Notes: generated by a model from the letters alone, not told the origin. 64,000 bases of DNA from Alistipes sp. (GCA_022767745.1 JALENN010000005.1:124001-188000); one strand, 5' to 3'; shown: positions 8,377-16,831, numbered from the stretch's first letter. Program-made: numbers and translations.

Positions 8377-8512
8377 GCTTCTCTGCGTAGAACTTCGTAA
8401 AGTTCGGTGTGTCCCAGTCCCGCACTCGGGCCCGCGACGTCCACAGACGTACATCCGATACTTCGCACGAAATACCGGCGGACACGTTTTATGCGAGTAT
8501 ATGGTCTTGAAA
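8377..8512 (-). ncRNA. Structured acpP 3' region, possible small RNA
   Basis: Between the acpP stop and the terminator the minus strand holds three further helices: ACGTC-TGTG-GACGT (8437-8450), GAACTT-TACG-AAGTTC (8390-8405), and a long-range GTGTCC/GGACAC pairing (8480-8485 with 8409-8414) that would enclose the first. No convincing coding frame is present. This may be a 3'-UTR-derived RNA or simply a folded trailer. I recognise no Rfam family. No separate promoter was found, so a processed 3' fragment is the more likely form if it is an RNA gene. Confidence 0.35.
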
Positions 8513-8749
8513 TTACTTCTTGTGAGCCTCTACGTATGCGATAGCGTCGCCAACGGTAGTGATCTTCTCTGCGTCCTCGTCGGGGATCTGGATGTCGAAT
8601 GCCTTCTCGAACTCCATGATCAACTCAACGGTGTCGAGTGAGTCTGCGCCCAGATGAGCGGTGAAACTTGCTTCGGGTACTACCTCCGACTCCTTAACGC
8701 CCAACTTGTCAACGATGATCTCGACAACTTTTGACTGAACTTCTGACAT
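8513..8749 (-). CDS. acpP: Acyl carrier protein
   Basis: This is the 78-residue carrier of type II fatty acid synthesis. The phosphopantetheine attachment motif is GADSLDTVE, with Ser37 as the modified residue, in an acidic four-helix protein of standard length. An in-frame start at 8773 exists, but [10 protein letters not shown] at 8749 matches the family N-terminus. The promoter box TATTTTTG lies at 8817-8824. It is divergent from pepE and is followed by a structured trailer and terminator, not by fabF. Confidence 0.97.
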   Translation of the reverse strand: MSEVQSKVVEIIVDKLGVKESEVVPEASFTAHLGADSLDTVELIMEFEKAFDIQIPDEDAEKITTVGDAIAYVEAHKK

Positions 8750-8816
8750 AACTTTAATTTTTAAGTTAAACAATTGTAATATTGATTGGTCGCAATCTTT
8801 TCTGCGCTTTTCTGCG

Positions 8817-8845
8817 CAAAAATAACACTTTTTTTATTAATTTTG
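8817..8845. promoter_or_regulatory. Divergent -7 boxes for acpP and pepE
   Basis: On the minus strand 8817-8824 reads TATTTTTG (acpP, 68 bp upstream of its start). On the plus strand 8838-8845 reads TAATTTTG (pepE, 72 bp upstream of its start). Both fit TAnnTTTG; the -33 elements are not clear. Confidence 0.55.
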
Positions 8846-8916
8846 GCATCATGCTGAAAATAATTTATCGCAATATTATTTTCGCATTTTGCTAAAACTG
8901 TTAAAATCAACGTGTT

Positions 8917-9618
8917 ATGAATTTACTCCTTATATCCAATTCCACCAATGCCGGCGAGGAATATCTGCGTTATCCGCTGAGTGCCATAGGGGATTTCCTC
9001 GGTTCGGTGCGCGAGGTGGCCTTCGTGCCCTACGCTGCCGTAACCTTCTCCTACGCGGCCTATGAGGCCAAGGTTCAGGCCCGTTTCGACGAGCTGGGCA
9101 TACGCGTGCGTTCGGTACACCGTGCCAAGGACCCGCGCCGCATGATTCGCGAGGCGGAGGCCGTATGTGTCGGCGGAGGCAACACCTTCGCCCTGGCCCG
9201 CAAGATGCAGGAGCAGGGGCTCATGCGCGCCATCCGCGCCCGCATAGCTGACGGCACGCCCTACGTGGGGTGGTCGGCCGGCAGCAATGTAGCCTGCCCG
9301 ACGATATGTACCACCAACGATATGCCCATCGTGCAGCCCGAGTCGTTCCGCGCCATCGGTGCCGTCAAGTTCCAGATCAATCCCCACTATCTCGATGCCA
9401 ACCCCGAGGGGCATGCCGGCGAGACGCGCGAGCAGCGCATACTGGAGTACATCGAGGCCAACCCGCGTCGCTGGGTGGTGGGTCTGCGCGAGGGGTGCAT
9501 GCTCCATCTGCACGACGGCCGCATGGATCTGATAGGCCCGCGTCCCGCGCGTATATTCCGCAAGGGCGTGGAGACGTTCGAGGTGAAGGCGGGTGACGAT
9601 CTCGGATTCCTGCTGTAG
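8917..9618 (+). CDS. pepE: Peptidase E, alpha-aspartyl dipeptidase
   Basis: This 233-residue cytoplasmic serine peptidase of family S51 hydrolyses dipeptides with N-terminal aspartate. The nucleophile is Ser120 in the GWSAGSNV elbow. Asp135 (TTNDMP) and His157 (INPHYLD) stand at the positions known from the Salmonella enzyme. The GGGNTFAL loop is also conserved. The length is normal. It is followed 40 bp later by lgt. Confidence 0.95.
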   Translation: MNLLLISNSTNAGEEYLRYPLSAIGDFLGSVREVAFVPYAAVTFSYAAYEAKVQARFDELGIRVRSVHRAKDPRRMIREAEAVCVGGGNTFALARKMQEQGLMRAIRARIADGTPYVGWSAGSNVACPTICTTNDMPIVQPESFRAIGAVKFQINPHYLDANPEGHAGETREQRILEYIEANPRRWVVGLREGCMLHLHDGRMDLIGPRPARIFRKGVETFEVKAGDDLGFLL

Positions 9619-9658
9619 CGTTTGCGCGTGATGTCTGGTTAGGGTTGCGGCGAACGTT

Positions 9659-10495
9659 ATGAACGAACATATTGTGTGGGACATCGATCCCGTGTTGTTC
9701 TCGGTCGGCGGCTTTGCCGTCCGTTACTACTCGCTCTGCTGGCTGGCGGCATTCGCTTCGTGCTACATGGTCATGAAGTCGATATTCCGCCGCGAGGGGC
9801 TCTCTGTCGATAACCTCGATTCGCTGCTGGTGTATGTGTTTCTCGGAACGTTCATCGGCGCGCGGCTGGGGCACTGCCTCTTCTACGAAACGGAGTTCTA
9901 CCTGTCGCACCCGCTGCGCATCGTGCTGCCGTTCCACGAACGGGCCGACGGCTCGTGGGGATTCGGGTTTATGGGGCTGGCGAGCCACGGCGCTGCCGTC
10001 GGCATAGTCGTGTCGCTGCTGCTTTATGCCCGCCGCTACCGTTTCCCGATAGGCGACCTGCTCGACAAGCTGGGCGTAGTGGCGCCGCTCGGAGGTGCCT
10101 TCATACGTCTGGGAAACTTCTTCAACTCGGAGATCGTCGGGGCACCGAGCGACGGCCCCTGGGCCATGATCTTCAGCAGCGTCGATCCGCTGCCGCGCCA
10201 TCCGGCGCAGCTGTATGAGGCGCTGGGCTATTTTGCGGCTTTCGCCGTGGTGTATGCCGCTTACCGTATGCGCCGCGGGCGGGTTGCCGATGGGTACTTC
10301 TTCGGCTTGTCGATTTTTCTTATTTTCGGGCTGCGCTTTGTCGTCGAGTTCGTCAAGGAGGTGCAGGAGCCGTTCGAGGTATCGCTGCGTGAGAGCCTCG
10401 GTCTGGACATGGGGCAGTTGCTGAGCATACCTTTTATAATTGCGGGTGTCGTCATTATGGTGCTGCGCCGCAAAAAACGGGCCGCGGTGCGGTGA
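9659..10495 (+). CDS. lgt: Prolipoprotein diacylglyceryl transferase
   Basis: This 278-residue inner-membrane enzyme transfers diacylglycerol from phosphatidylglycerol to the lipobox cysteine of preprolipoproteins. About seven transmembrane helices are visible. The family signatures are GFMGLASHGAAVGI and the Lgt motif GAFIRLGNFFNSEIVG, with the essential Arg, followed by RHPAQLYEALGYF. A basic C-terminus (RRKKRAAVR) follows the last helix. The yraN start lies 4 bp downstream. It would serve the several lipoproteins in this window. Confidence 0.97.
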   Translation: MNEHIVWDIDPVLFSVGGFAVRYYSLCWLAAFASCYMVMKSIFRREGLSVDNLDSLLVYVFLGTFIGARLGHCLFYETEFYLSHPLRIVLPFHERADGSWGFGFMGLASHGAAVGIVVSLLLYARRYRFPIGDLLDKLGVVAPLGGAFIRLGNFFNSEIVGAPSDGPWAMIFSSVDPLPRHPAQLYEALGYFAAFAVVYAAYRMRRGRVADGYFFGLSIFLIFGLRFVVEFVKEVQEPFEVSLRESLGLDMGQLLSIPFIIAGVVIMVLRRKKRAAVR

Positions 10496-10499
10496 CGTT

Positions 10500-10868
10500 A
10501 TGGCAACGAGGGCCAGGGAGACGGGTGACAGGGGCGAGGCGGCGGCAGTAGACTATCTGCGTCGCAACGGTTTCCTGATATGCGCACGCAACTGGCGCTG
10601 CGGCCGTTACGAGATAGACATCGTGGCCAGCCGTCGGGGTGTGACGCACTTCGTCGAGGTGAAGACCCGCGCGGCGGGAGCCCTCGTTTCGCCCGAGGGG
10701 GCCATGACGCGGGCAAAGGCGGCGGCGCTGCGGCGTGCCGCGGAGGCCTACCTCGCCATGACGCGTACCGCGGGCGAGGTGGAGTTCGACCTCGTGGCGG
10801 TGGATATCTTCCCCGACGGGACGCAAGAGGTCCGATATGTCGCAAATGCGGTCGAAATCGGATGGTAA
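10500..10868 (+). CDS. YraN family (UPF0102) endonuclease-like protein
   Basis: This is a 122-residue UPF0102/YraN protein with a PD-(D/E)xK nuclease fold. The order is GDRGEAAAVDYLRRNGF, then YEIDIVA (Asp), then THFVEVKTR, the ExK core. The precise substrate of this family is not established. The upstream in-frame start at 10440 would overlap lgt by 56 bp; the ATG at 10500, 4 bp after lgt, matches the family N-terminus (MATRARETGDRGE). It is probably translated with lgt. Confidence 0.9.
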   Translation: MATRARETGDRGEAAAVDYLRRNGFLICARNWRCGRYEIDIVASRRGVTHFVEVKTRAAGALVSPEGAMTRAKAAALRRAAEAYLAMTRTAGEVEFDLVAVDIFPDGTQEVRYVANAVEIGW

Positions 10869-10900
10869 TTTGGTGGGTTGAATAAAAAAACATACCTTTG
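10869..10900 (+). promoter_or_regulatory. waaA promoter
   Basis: TTTG at 10869-10872 and TACCTTTG at 10893-10900 have a 20-bp spacer, a textbook Bacteroidota promoter. It begins at the yraN stop and its position excludes the longer TTG start at 10898. Confidence 0.75.
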
Positions 10901-10927
10901 TCGCGCAAAATCGCGATAGTGACATCT

Positions 10928-12157
10928 ATGTTTCTATATAACTTCTGTGTAGCCGTATATGCACGCCTGATCGCGCTTGCCTCGTTGTGGAACAACAAGG
11001 CGAGACTGTGGACCGCCGGTCGCAAGGGTATCTTCGAGCGGATGGCTGCTGCAATATCTCCCTCCGACAGAATCGTATGGATACATGTCGCCTCGCTCGG
11101 CGAGTTCGAGCAGGGTCGCCCCGTAATGGAGCGTATAAAGGCTGATTATCCTCAGTACAAGATACTTCTTACGTTCTTCTCGCCATCGGGATACGAGGTG
11201 CGCAAGAACTACAAGGGGGCCGACTATATCTTCTACATGCCAATCGACACGCCGCGCAACGTGCGCCGCTTCCTCGATCTGGCACATCCCGAGATAGCCA
11301 TATTCGTGAAGTACGAGTTCTGGATAAACTACCTCACGCAGCTCAAGCGCCGCAATGTGCGCACGTTTGTCATATCGGCCATCTTCCGCCCCAATTCTAT
11401 CTTCTTCCGCCGCTACGGATATCTGTGGCGTCAGGCTCTCGACTCGTTTGAGCAGATCTTCGTGCAGAACGAGGAGTCGCGCCGCCTGCTTCACGACATA
11501 GGTTTCGACAATGTGGTGGTGGCGGGCGACACGCGTTTCGACCGCGTGGCTGCCATAGCCGAGGGGGTGAAACGCATCTGCCTGATCGAGCGCTTCAAGG
11601 GTGACAGCCACCTGTTTGTCGCTGGATCGACGTGGAGGCCCGACGAGGAGATACTTCAGCCGCTTATAAACAACAATCCCGAGATAAAGTTCGTAATCGT
11701 GCCGCACGAGATGGACGAGTGCCGCATTAACCGTATAATAGCCGAAACAACGGGCGGCGCGGTGCGCTATACGCAGTGTGACGACTCGACGCCGCTGGAC
11801 AATGTGCAGGTGCTGGTGCTCGATACGGTCGGCATGCTCTCGTCGGTATACCGTTACGCGTCGTGGGCATATATCGGCGGCGGCTTCGGTGCCGGTATAC
11901 ACAATACGCTCGAGGCGGCCATATTTGCCCTGCCCATAGCCTTCGGTCCCAACTACTCGAAGTTCAAGGAGGCGCGTGACATGGTGGCGCTGGGGGCTGC
12001 GGCCAAGGTGGAGACGGTTACCGATCTCGAGGCATGGTTTGCGCCGTTGCGTGACAACACCGAGCTCCGTGCACGGGTAAGTTCCACGGCAAAGGACTAT
12101 ACGCTTAAGAACATAGGTGCCACGTCGCTTATAATGAAGATAGCATTCGAGCACTGA
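10928..12157 (+). CDS. waaA: 3-deoxy-D-manno-octulosonic acid (Kdo) transferase
   Basis: This 409-residue GT30 glycosyltransferase adds Kdo to the lipid A precursor at the inner leaflet of the inner membrane. An N-terminal membrane-inserting segment (MFLYNFCVAVYARLIALAS) precedes two Rossmann-like domains. Family signatures include WIHVASLGEFEQGRPVMERI, with the essential Glu, FVAGSTWRPDEE, VPHEMD and the acceptor-side GGGFGAGIHNTLEAA. The reading frame is open to a TTG at 10898, but that lies in the promoter, so 10928 is taken as the start. It is monocistronic with its own terminator. Confidence 0.96.
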   Translation: MFLYNFCVAVYARLIALASLWNNKARLWTAGRKGIFERMAAAISPSDRIVWIHVASLGEFEQGRPVMERIKADYPQYKILLTFFSPSGYEVRKNYKGADYIFYMPIDTPRNVRRFLDLAHPEIAIFVKYEFWINYLTQLKRRNVRTFVISAIFRPNSIFFRRYGYLWRQALDSFEQIFVQNEESRRLLHDIGFDNVVVAGDTRFDRVAAIAEGVKRICLIERFKGDSHLFVAGSTWRPDEEILQPLINNNPEIKFVIVPHEMDECRINRIIAETTGGAVRYTQCDDSTPLDNVQVLVLDTVGMLSSVYRYASWAYIGGGFGAGIHNTLEAAIFALPIAFGPNYSKFKEARDMVALGAAAKVETVTDLEAWFAPLRDNTELRARVSSTAKDYTLKNIGATSLIMKIAFEH

Positions 12158-12225
12158 CCATGCTTGCCGGGCGTCCGATGGTGTGGGCGCTTGGGCCGGT
12201 AAGTATTATTTATATCGAGATTTGA

Positions 12226-12262
12226 CGATCCGTTCGCCGCAGGCGCGCGGATCGTTTTTTTT
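12226..12262 (+). terminator. waaA terminator
   Basis: CGATCCG (12226-12232) and CGGATCG (12248-12254) form a stem followed by eight T residues. Confidence 0.85.
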
Positions 12263-12548
12263 GTGGTAAGGCCGCTGCGTTGCAGGCCTGTCGGGGTAGG
12301 GACAATATGCCATGCGGCGTGTTGTTCCGATCTTTTTTTGTGTCGGACGGGGGTATCGTGGGTGTGCCATTGACTTGTGTCGCGGATAGTTTGTGCGGCC
12401 TTTGAAACGGAGCCGATTTCGGCGTTTTTAACGGCGGTTTGGCCGTTGTTGGTATAACTTACCGCCGTGGCCGGCTGGAGCCTTGAAACGGCCTTTGTCG
12501 GGCGGGAGTTGAAAGGGTGTCTATGGCGGGGAGGGGGTGATAAAACAA
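12263..12548. other. Gene-free stretch
   Basis: About 285 bp between the waaA terminator and the tRNA-Lys terminator. I see no supported ORF, RNA or repeat. Confidence 0.6.
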
Positions 12549-12578
12549 AAGATCGGAAACCTTTCGATTTCCGATCTT
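12549..12578 (-). terminator. tRNA-Lys terminator
   Basis: On the minus strand AAGATCGGAAA and TTTCCGATCTT form an 11-bp stem around TCGAAAGG, followed by TTGTTTTA. Confidence 0.8.
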
Positions 12579-12581
12579 CCT

Positions 12582-12657
12582 TGGTACCTCCTCAGGGGCT
12601 CGAACCCTGGACCCCAACATTAAGAGTGTCGTGCTCTACCAACTGAGCTAAAGAGGC
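12582..12657 (-). tRNA. tRNA-Lys (anticodon CTT)
   Basis: This 76-nt cloverleaf folds on the minus strand: acceptor GCCTCTT/AGGAGGT (one G-U at 1:72), D stem GCTC/GAGC, anticodon stem CGACA/TGTTG with loop CTCTTAA, and T arm CAGGG-TTCGAGC-CCCTG. The anticodon CTT gives lysine. The 3' CCA is encoded. A consensus promoter and a terminator flank it, so it is a stand-alone unit. Confidence 0.95.
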
Positions 12658-12681
12658 ATCCTTGTTTCTTGATTGCGAGTG

Positions 12682-12713
12682 CAAATATAGGGCACTTATT
12701 TAATCTGTGCAAA
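12682..12713 (-). promoter_or_regulatory. tRNA-Lys promoter
   Basis: On the minus strand TTTG (12713-12710), a 20-bp spacer, then TATATTTG (12689-12682). The -7 box is 25 bp before the mature 5' end. Confidence 0.75.
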
Positions 12714-12876
12714 TTTTTCGGCAACTTTTTTTGAAATTTCTTTCGTGCGGACGTCGGCTATAACTCTTGTCGCGGGTTTAATGCCTTGCTGTACATTGTA
12801 TTATGCCACAACTGGCCTCTTGCGAAAAAATGCCTTGCACATTGCCCGCATTGCCGCCTAAAGGGCGGCGGTGCGA

Positions 12877-14208
12877 TTAATCGCTGTTCCACTCGCCTGC
12901 AGCCTCGAGGTAGATTATCGGGCGTTTATGTTCGAGCGCCTTCAGTCGCAGGTAGGTTTCGTAGAGGTTTATTCCGTTCGACGACTCCTCGGCCATGACG
13001 TAGCCTATGACCGAAGCCTGCCCGCAGGTGGTGCGGTAGGCCGTCTCGGCGCGGTCGAGGAAGGCGGCCTTCCATTCGGGGTCGTTGCTCGGGTTGCCTC
13101 CGACGCGGCGCGAAAGACCGCTGCTGCTGGTGTTGATGGGGATCTGGGCAATGACGTACATGCCCAGCGAGTCGCACATGCGGTAGACGTTCTGCGGCAC
13201 GGCGCCCATCTCGAAGCGCAGGGCGTTGTATTTGAGCACGCGGGCGGCGATAATGTCCTTCTCGGTAACCTTGAGAGGGTCGAAGTCGCGGTAGAAGAGT
13301 TCGGTCTTGATGCCGTTGATCATGAAGTCGCCCTCATCGTTCACGGCCACGTCGCGGAAGCCGATCATGCGCGACTGGTATTCGGCGTAGCGGCCCTCGA
13401 TCTGGGTCTTGATGTTGAGGCGGTAGCGTACGGGCATGTCGGCGCACCACGTCAAAACGTAGGGTATGCGCGTCATGAACTTGACCGTATCCTCGCCGCG
13501 CATGCCGAGCGTGACATCCTTGTAGCCCTGCGTGACGACGGTGGTGTCGGGGGCGATGAGCTCGTAATGGATGCGGGCGGTCTTGGGATTGAGCGACTCG
13601 GTCTTGACGATGAGGCCGACCTCGACGTTGGCATACTCGCTGTTGAGGTCAACGTCGGTGTTATGCACCACGTCGCGGACGCGGATGGTGGGCTGCGACA
13701 CTACATAGGTCTCGCCCACGCGCGGCTCGCGCGTCTTGACGAAATCCTCGAGGCGGCGGCTCCAGTGGTCCTTCAGGATGCGTATCGAGATCGTGTTGAC
13801 ATCCTCCTTCGAGGCTTTGGTGACATTGAACTCGGCGGGGGTGTAGGCATTGGCCGAGTATCCCACCTTCTTGCCGTTGATGATCACCTCGTATGCGCCC
13901 GATGCCTCGTCGACGTAGAGTATGGCCTGGCGGCTGAGCCACATGAAGGGGATGACATATTTCGAGGTGAAGACCGTGGCGTCGGCCTCCTCGGTGCGTG
14001 TCCAGCCCGTGATGGGGCGCAGGTACTTCGAGGCCACGGCGCCCGAGCCGAGAGCCTGGGCCTCCTCGGCCGTGGGGTAGGGCACGGTCTTGCTGCGCGG
14101 CAGCTCGCGCCCGAGCGATACATATTCGGGCGAGGCGTACTCCTCCTGTGCCGAGAGGGTTGAGCAGGTCGCGAAAACGAGTGCTATGATTGTCAGAATA
14201 CGTTTCAT
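12877..14208 (-). CDS. Short glycoside hydrolase family 2-like secreted protein
   Basis: The 443-residue product has a signal peptide (MKRILTIIALVFATCSTLSAQ), then a jelly-roll sugar-binding domain (about 60-185, ILYVDEASGAYEVIINGKKVG), an immunoglobulin-like domain (about 190-300), and the start of a TIM barrel (FMINGIKTELFYRDFDPL and GQASVIGYVMAEESSNG). GH2 enzymes usually have 600-1000 residues with an acid/base Glu in a NE-type motif and a nucleophile Glu some 80 residues later. Here the sequence stops about 35 residues after EESSNG, so the nucleophile is missing. It is probably a non-catalytic or truncated homologue. A TAACTTTG box lies at 14290-14297. Confidence 0.75.
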   Translation of the reverse strand: MKRILTIIALVFATCSTLSAQEEYASPEYVSLGRELPRSKTVPYPTAEEAQALGSGAVASKYLRPITGWTRTEEADATVFTSKYVIPFMWLSRQAILYVDEASGAYEVIINGKKVGYSANAYTPAEFNVTKASKEDVNTISIRILKDHWSRRLEDFVKTREPRVGETYVVSQPTIRVRDVVHNTDVDLNSEYANVEVGLIVKTESLNPKTARIHYELIAPDTTVVTQGYKDVTLGMRGEDTVKFMTRIPYVLTWCADMPVRYRLNIKTQIEGRYAEYQSRMIGFRDVAVNDEGDFMINGIKTELFYRDFDPLKVTEKDIIAARVLKYNALRFEMGAVPQNVYRMCDSLGMYVIAQIPINTSSSGLSRRVGGNPSNDPEWKAAFLDRAETAYRTTCGQASVIGYVMAEESSNGINLYETYLRLKALEHKRPIIYLEAAGEWNSD

Positions 14209-14289
14209 ATTTCGTATATTTGTACGTTGAACCGATTGCTCCCGGGGACTCGCCCCCGAGAGTAACGGGCCGCCGAGACTTTATAGTGC

Positions 14290-14297
14290 CAAAGTTA
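14290..14297 (-). promoter_or_regulatory. -7 box of GH2-like gene
   Basis: The minus strand reads TAACTTTG, 82 bp upstream of the start at 14208. No clear -33 element was seen. Confidence 0.45.
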
Positions 14298-14317
14298 TAA
14301 AAAAATTCGGTGAAAAG

Positions 14318-14794
14318 ATGAATTCCTACCCAAAACTCAATTTCCCGCCCATAAAATTGCGGGCGCGCGAATCACGTGGCCGCACAACGGTTTTCGACCG
14401 TGTACGCTCTCTCTACGTGGTGCTTACGCCCGAGGAGTGGGTGCGGCGGCATGTGGTGGAATTCCTTGTCGGGCGGTGCGGGGCGCCCTTGCGGTCGATC
14501 GTGGAGGAGTATCCCGTAAACGTGAACGCCGCGGCGCAGCGTGCCGACGTGGTGGTCGTCGACGGCGCGGCGCGGCCCGTGGCGCTGGTGGAGTGCAAGG
14601 CCCCCGACGTGCGCATTACGCCGGAGGTGTTCGAGCAGGCGACGCGTTACAACGCCGTGCTCGGGGCGCGTTACGTGATCCTTACCAACGGCCTCACGCA
14701 CTTCTGTTTCGAGCATGCGGCCGACGGCGGTTATTTGCCTATGAATGCTTTCCCCGATCTGTCGCTGCGGCAGGACGAAGGCTCCTCTCTCTGA
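14318..14794 (+). CDS. HsdR N-terminal domain nuclease-fold protein (stand-alone)
   Basis: This 158-residue protein matches the type I restriction enzyme R N-terminal domain (HSDR_N_2), with a PD-(D/E)xK core: VNVNAAAQRADVVVVD supplies the Asp and VALVECKAP the ExK. No helicase or other restriction subunit is encoded nearby, so it is not part of a type I restriction locus. Such stand-alone versions are common in Bacteroidota and their role is unknown. It is convergent with the LytTR regulator gene. Confidence 0.85.
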   Translation: MNSYPKLNFPPIKLRARESRGRTTVFDRVRSLYVVLTPEEWVRRHVVEFLVGRCGAPLRSIVEEYPVNVNAAAQRADVVVVDGAARPVALVECKAPDVRITPEVFEQATRYNAVLGARYVILTNGLTHFCFEHAADGGYLPMNAFPDLSLRQDEGSSL

Positions 14795-14826
14795 TCGGAA
14801 TCCAGTCTAAGTAGTGACGGCCGTGG

Positions 14827-15582
14827 TTAAAGCTGTGCCGCGGGGTGGCGACGCTCGATGTATTCGCGGAATGCGTCGCGGTAGTTTTCGCCGATGGGGA
14901 CATACTCCTCGTTGTCGAGATATACGCGGCCGCGGGCATAGCCCGAAACGTGCGACATGTTGACGATGTAGGAGCGGTGCACGCGCATGAATCGTCCTGC
15001 GGGCAGCGACGTTTCCATGTTCTTCAGGCGGAAGAGCGTTGTGATGGTGGCGCCCGAGGTGAGGTGCAGGCGCACGTATTCGCCCTCGCTCTCGAGATAG
15101 ATTATGTCGGCATGCTTGACGAGCGATACCTTGTAGTCGGCCTTCACCGAGATGCAGTCGCCCGTCTCGTCGTCGCCCGCGGCCGTGGCGGCGGGTGCCG
15201 TAGCCATGCCGTCGCGCAGGCGCATCAGTTCGAGCAGCGACTGGGCCTTGCCTACGGCGCGGTTGAAGTCGGCGAAGCTGAAGGGCTTGAGCAGGTAGTC
15301 GACGGCGTCGAGGCGGAAACCCTCGATGGCATATTCGGAGTATGCCGTGGTGAAGATCACCAGCGGCGGGTTGTGCAGCTGGCGCACGAAGTCCATGCCG
15401 TTGAGGTCGGGCATGTTGATGTCGACAAAGAGCAGGTCCACCGTCATCTCGCGCAGCCTGGCCTGCGCCTCGACGGCATTGCGGCACGCCGCAGCAAGTT
15501 CCAGTTGCGGGATTCGGTCGATGTAGCTCTTCACCTGACGCAGCGCCAGAGGCTCGTCGTCTATGGCCATACACTTAATCAT
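14827..15582 (-). CDS. LytTR-type response regulator
   Basis: The 251-residue protein has an N-terminal receiver domain with the phospho-acceptor Asp54 (DLLFVDINMPDLNG), the conserved Thr/Ala switch in IFTTAYSEYA and Lys in LLKPFS. A low-complexity linker (about 125-140) precedes a C-terminal LytTR DNA-binding domain (about 142-240, FMRVHRSYIVN). Its start overlaps the end of the partner kinase gene by 8 bp, so the two are translationally coupled. It probably controls cell-envelope or secreted functions; the targets are unknown. Confidence 0.94.
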   Translation of the reverse strand: MIKCMAIDDEPLALRQVKSYIDRIPQLELAAACRNAVEAQARLREMTVDLLFVDINMPDLNGMDFVRQLHNPPLVIFTTAYSEYAIEGFRLDAVDYLLKPFSFADFNRAVGKAQSLLELMRLRDGMATAPAATAAGDDETGDCISVKADYKVSLVKHADIIYLESEGEYVRLHLTSGATITTLFRLKNMETSLPAGRFMRVHRSYIVNMSHVSGYARGRVYLDNEEYVPIGENYRDAFREYIERRHPAAQL

Positions 15583-16831
15583 ACGATATGGGAATGGTTA
15601 GTTTTACTTCGTACGTGTCGTCGTGCGTGTCGTCTATCTTGAGGGCGTAGTCGTCGCCGAAGAGCAGGTCTAGGCGTTTGCGCACGTTGTAGAGGCCCAT
15701 GCCGCTGGCCTTGACCCCGTCGTCGGTGGCGCTGTCGGCCTGTGGGTGCGTGCGTCCGTTGCGCAGCCGCCGCCCCTCGAAGCGCAGGTGCGACGTGCGC
15801 CGTGATCCTCTCCTTGATGCTGCGGGGCCCGATTCTGCCGTTTCGCCCGTCCCTGTTGTTGCTGCCGATTCTGTTGTCCCTTTGCCGTCTGCCGGGGGAA
15901 GGCTCTCGGCGGGGCCGGCGTGGCGCGAGTTGCGGACGGTGCATGTGGCCGTGGCGCCGTCGCACTCGATGGTGATGTGTACGAACGAAGGGTTCTTGTA
16001 GCTTACGCCGTGCTTGAAGGCGTTCTCCACGAAGACGATCAGCAGCAGCGGCGGTATCTTGGCCTCGGGCGGGATGCTCCCCGCCACGTCGAGGCGTATC
16101 TCCACGTCGTCGGTATAGCGTATGCGCATCAGTCCTATGTAGTTCTCCACGAAACGTATGTCGTTGAGGATGCTCGTGCGGGCATTCTCCGAGTCGTAGA
16201 GCACGTAGCGCATCATCTTCGACAGCTCGATGACGTTCTCCTTCGCCGCCTCGGTGTCGATGTCGATCAGCGCGTGGATGTTGTTGAGCGTGTTCATGAA
16301 GAAGTGCGGGTTGATCTGGTACTTCAGGTAGTCCATCTCGGCCTGCAGGCTCTGGCGCTCGAGCGAGACCATCTTCTGCTCGTCGCTCATGGCCTTGAAC
16401 ATGATCTTGATGCCGTTGTTGGTGTTCTGCAGGAAGAGGCCGAGCAGCACGTTCCAGTACCACGCCAGGTCGGTGAACGAGGCGCGGCCGTGGACGATGT
16501 AGAGGTCGCTGTCAGAGAAGGGCGAGCGGCGCATCGTGGTCTCGTAGTATTCGATCGAGTAGAATAGCACCACGAGGAAGAGTATCGACACCAGGTAGTA
16601 GGCCGCATAGTGCTTGCGCAGCAGCAGCTTGGGGGCGAAGATCAGGTTGTTGACCAGGAAGATCAGTCCGTAGGGCAGGATCTTGAGCCATGCGGTGAGT
16701 ATGTTGACGAAGTAGACATGCTCCTCGGACATCATCTTGGCGTTGAGGATGGGTACGAGGATGGCCACCGTCCACACCAGAAAGTAGAGGAGGTTCTCGC
16801 CGATGGCCATTTTGTTGCTCTTCAACCGCAT
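15575..16831 (-). CDS. LytS-type sensor histidine kinase with long low-complexity insertion
   Basis: The 418-residue integral membrane kinase has four hydrophobic helices within about residues 12-140, then the His_kinase domain with phospho-acceptor His176 in QINPHFFMNTLNNI. The N box is VENAFKHG (Glu269, Asn270) and the G box is GMGLYNVRKRL (from 377). Between them lies an insertion at about 303-375, rich in Ala, Thr, Gly, Ser and Arg, whereas related kinases have about 15-25 residues in this ATP-lid position. Residues needed for catalysis look intact. It is the upstream partner of the LytTR regulator. Confidence 0.93.
   Translation of the reverse strand: MRLKSNKMAIGENLLYFLVWTVAILVPILNAKMMSEEHVYFVNILTAWLKILPYGLIFLVNNLIFAPKLLLRKHYAAYYLVSILFLVVLFYSIEYYETTMRRSPFSDSDLYIVHGRASFTDLAWYWNVLLGLFLQNTNNGIKIMFKAMSDEQKMVSLERQSLQAEMDYLKYQINPHFFMNTLNNIHALIDIDTEAAKENVIELSKMMRYVLYDSENARTSILNDIRFVENYIGLMRIRYTDDVEIRLDVAGSIPPEAKIPPLLLIVFVENAFKHGVSYKNPSFVHITIECDGATATCTVRNSRHAGPAESLPPADGKGTTESAATTGTGETAESGPAASRRGSRRTSHLRFEGRRLRNGRTHPQADSATDDGVKASGMGLYNVRKRLDLLFGDDYALKIDDTHDDTYEVKLTIPISYD

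Noticed and set aside
8070..8468. Minus-strand ORF of 132 codons upstream of rnc, with its stop overlapping the rnc GTG start.
   Set aside because: It runs through the acpP terminator hairpin, its composition is Pro/Arg/Ala-rich as expected of chance frames in GC-rich DNA, and no family pattern is visible.
14318..14794. Part of a type I restriction-modification system.
   Set aside because: Only an HsdR N-terminal-like domain is present; no helicase, specificity or methylase subunit lies nearby.
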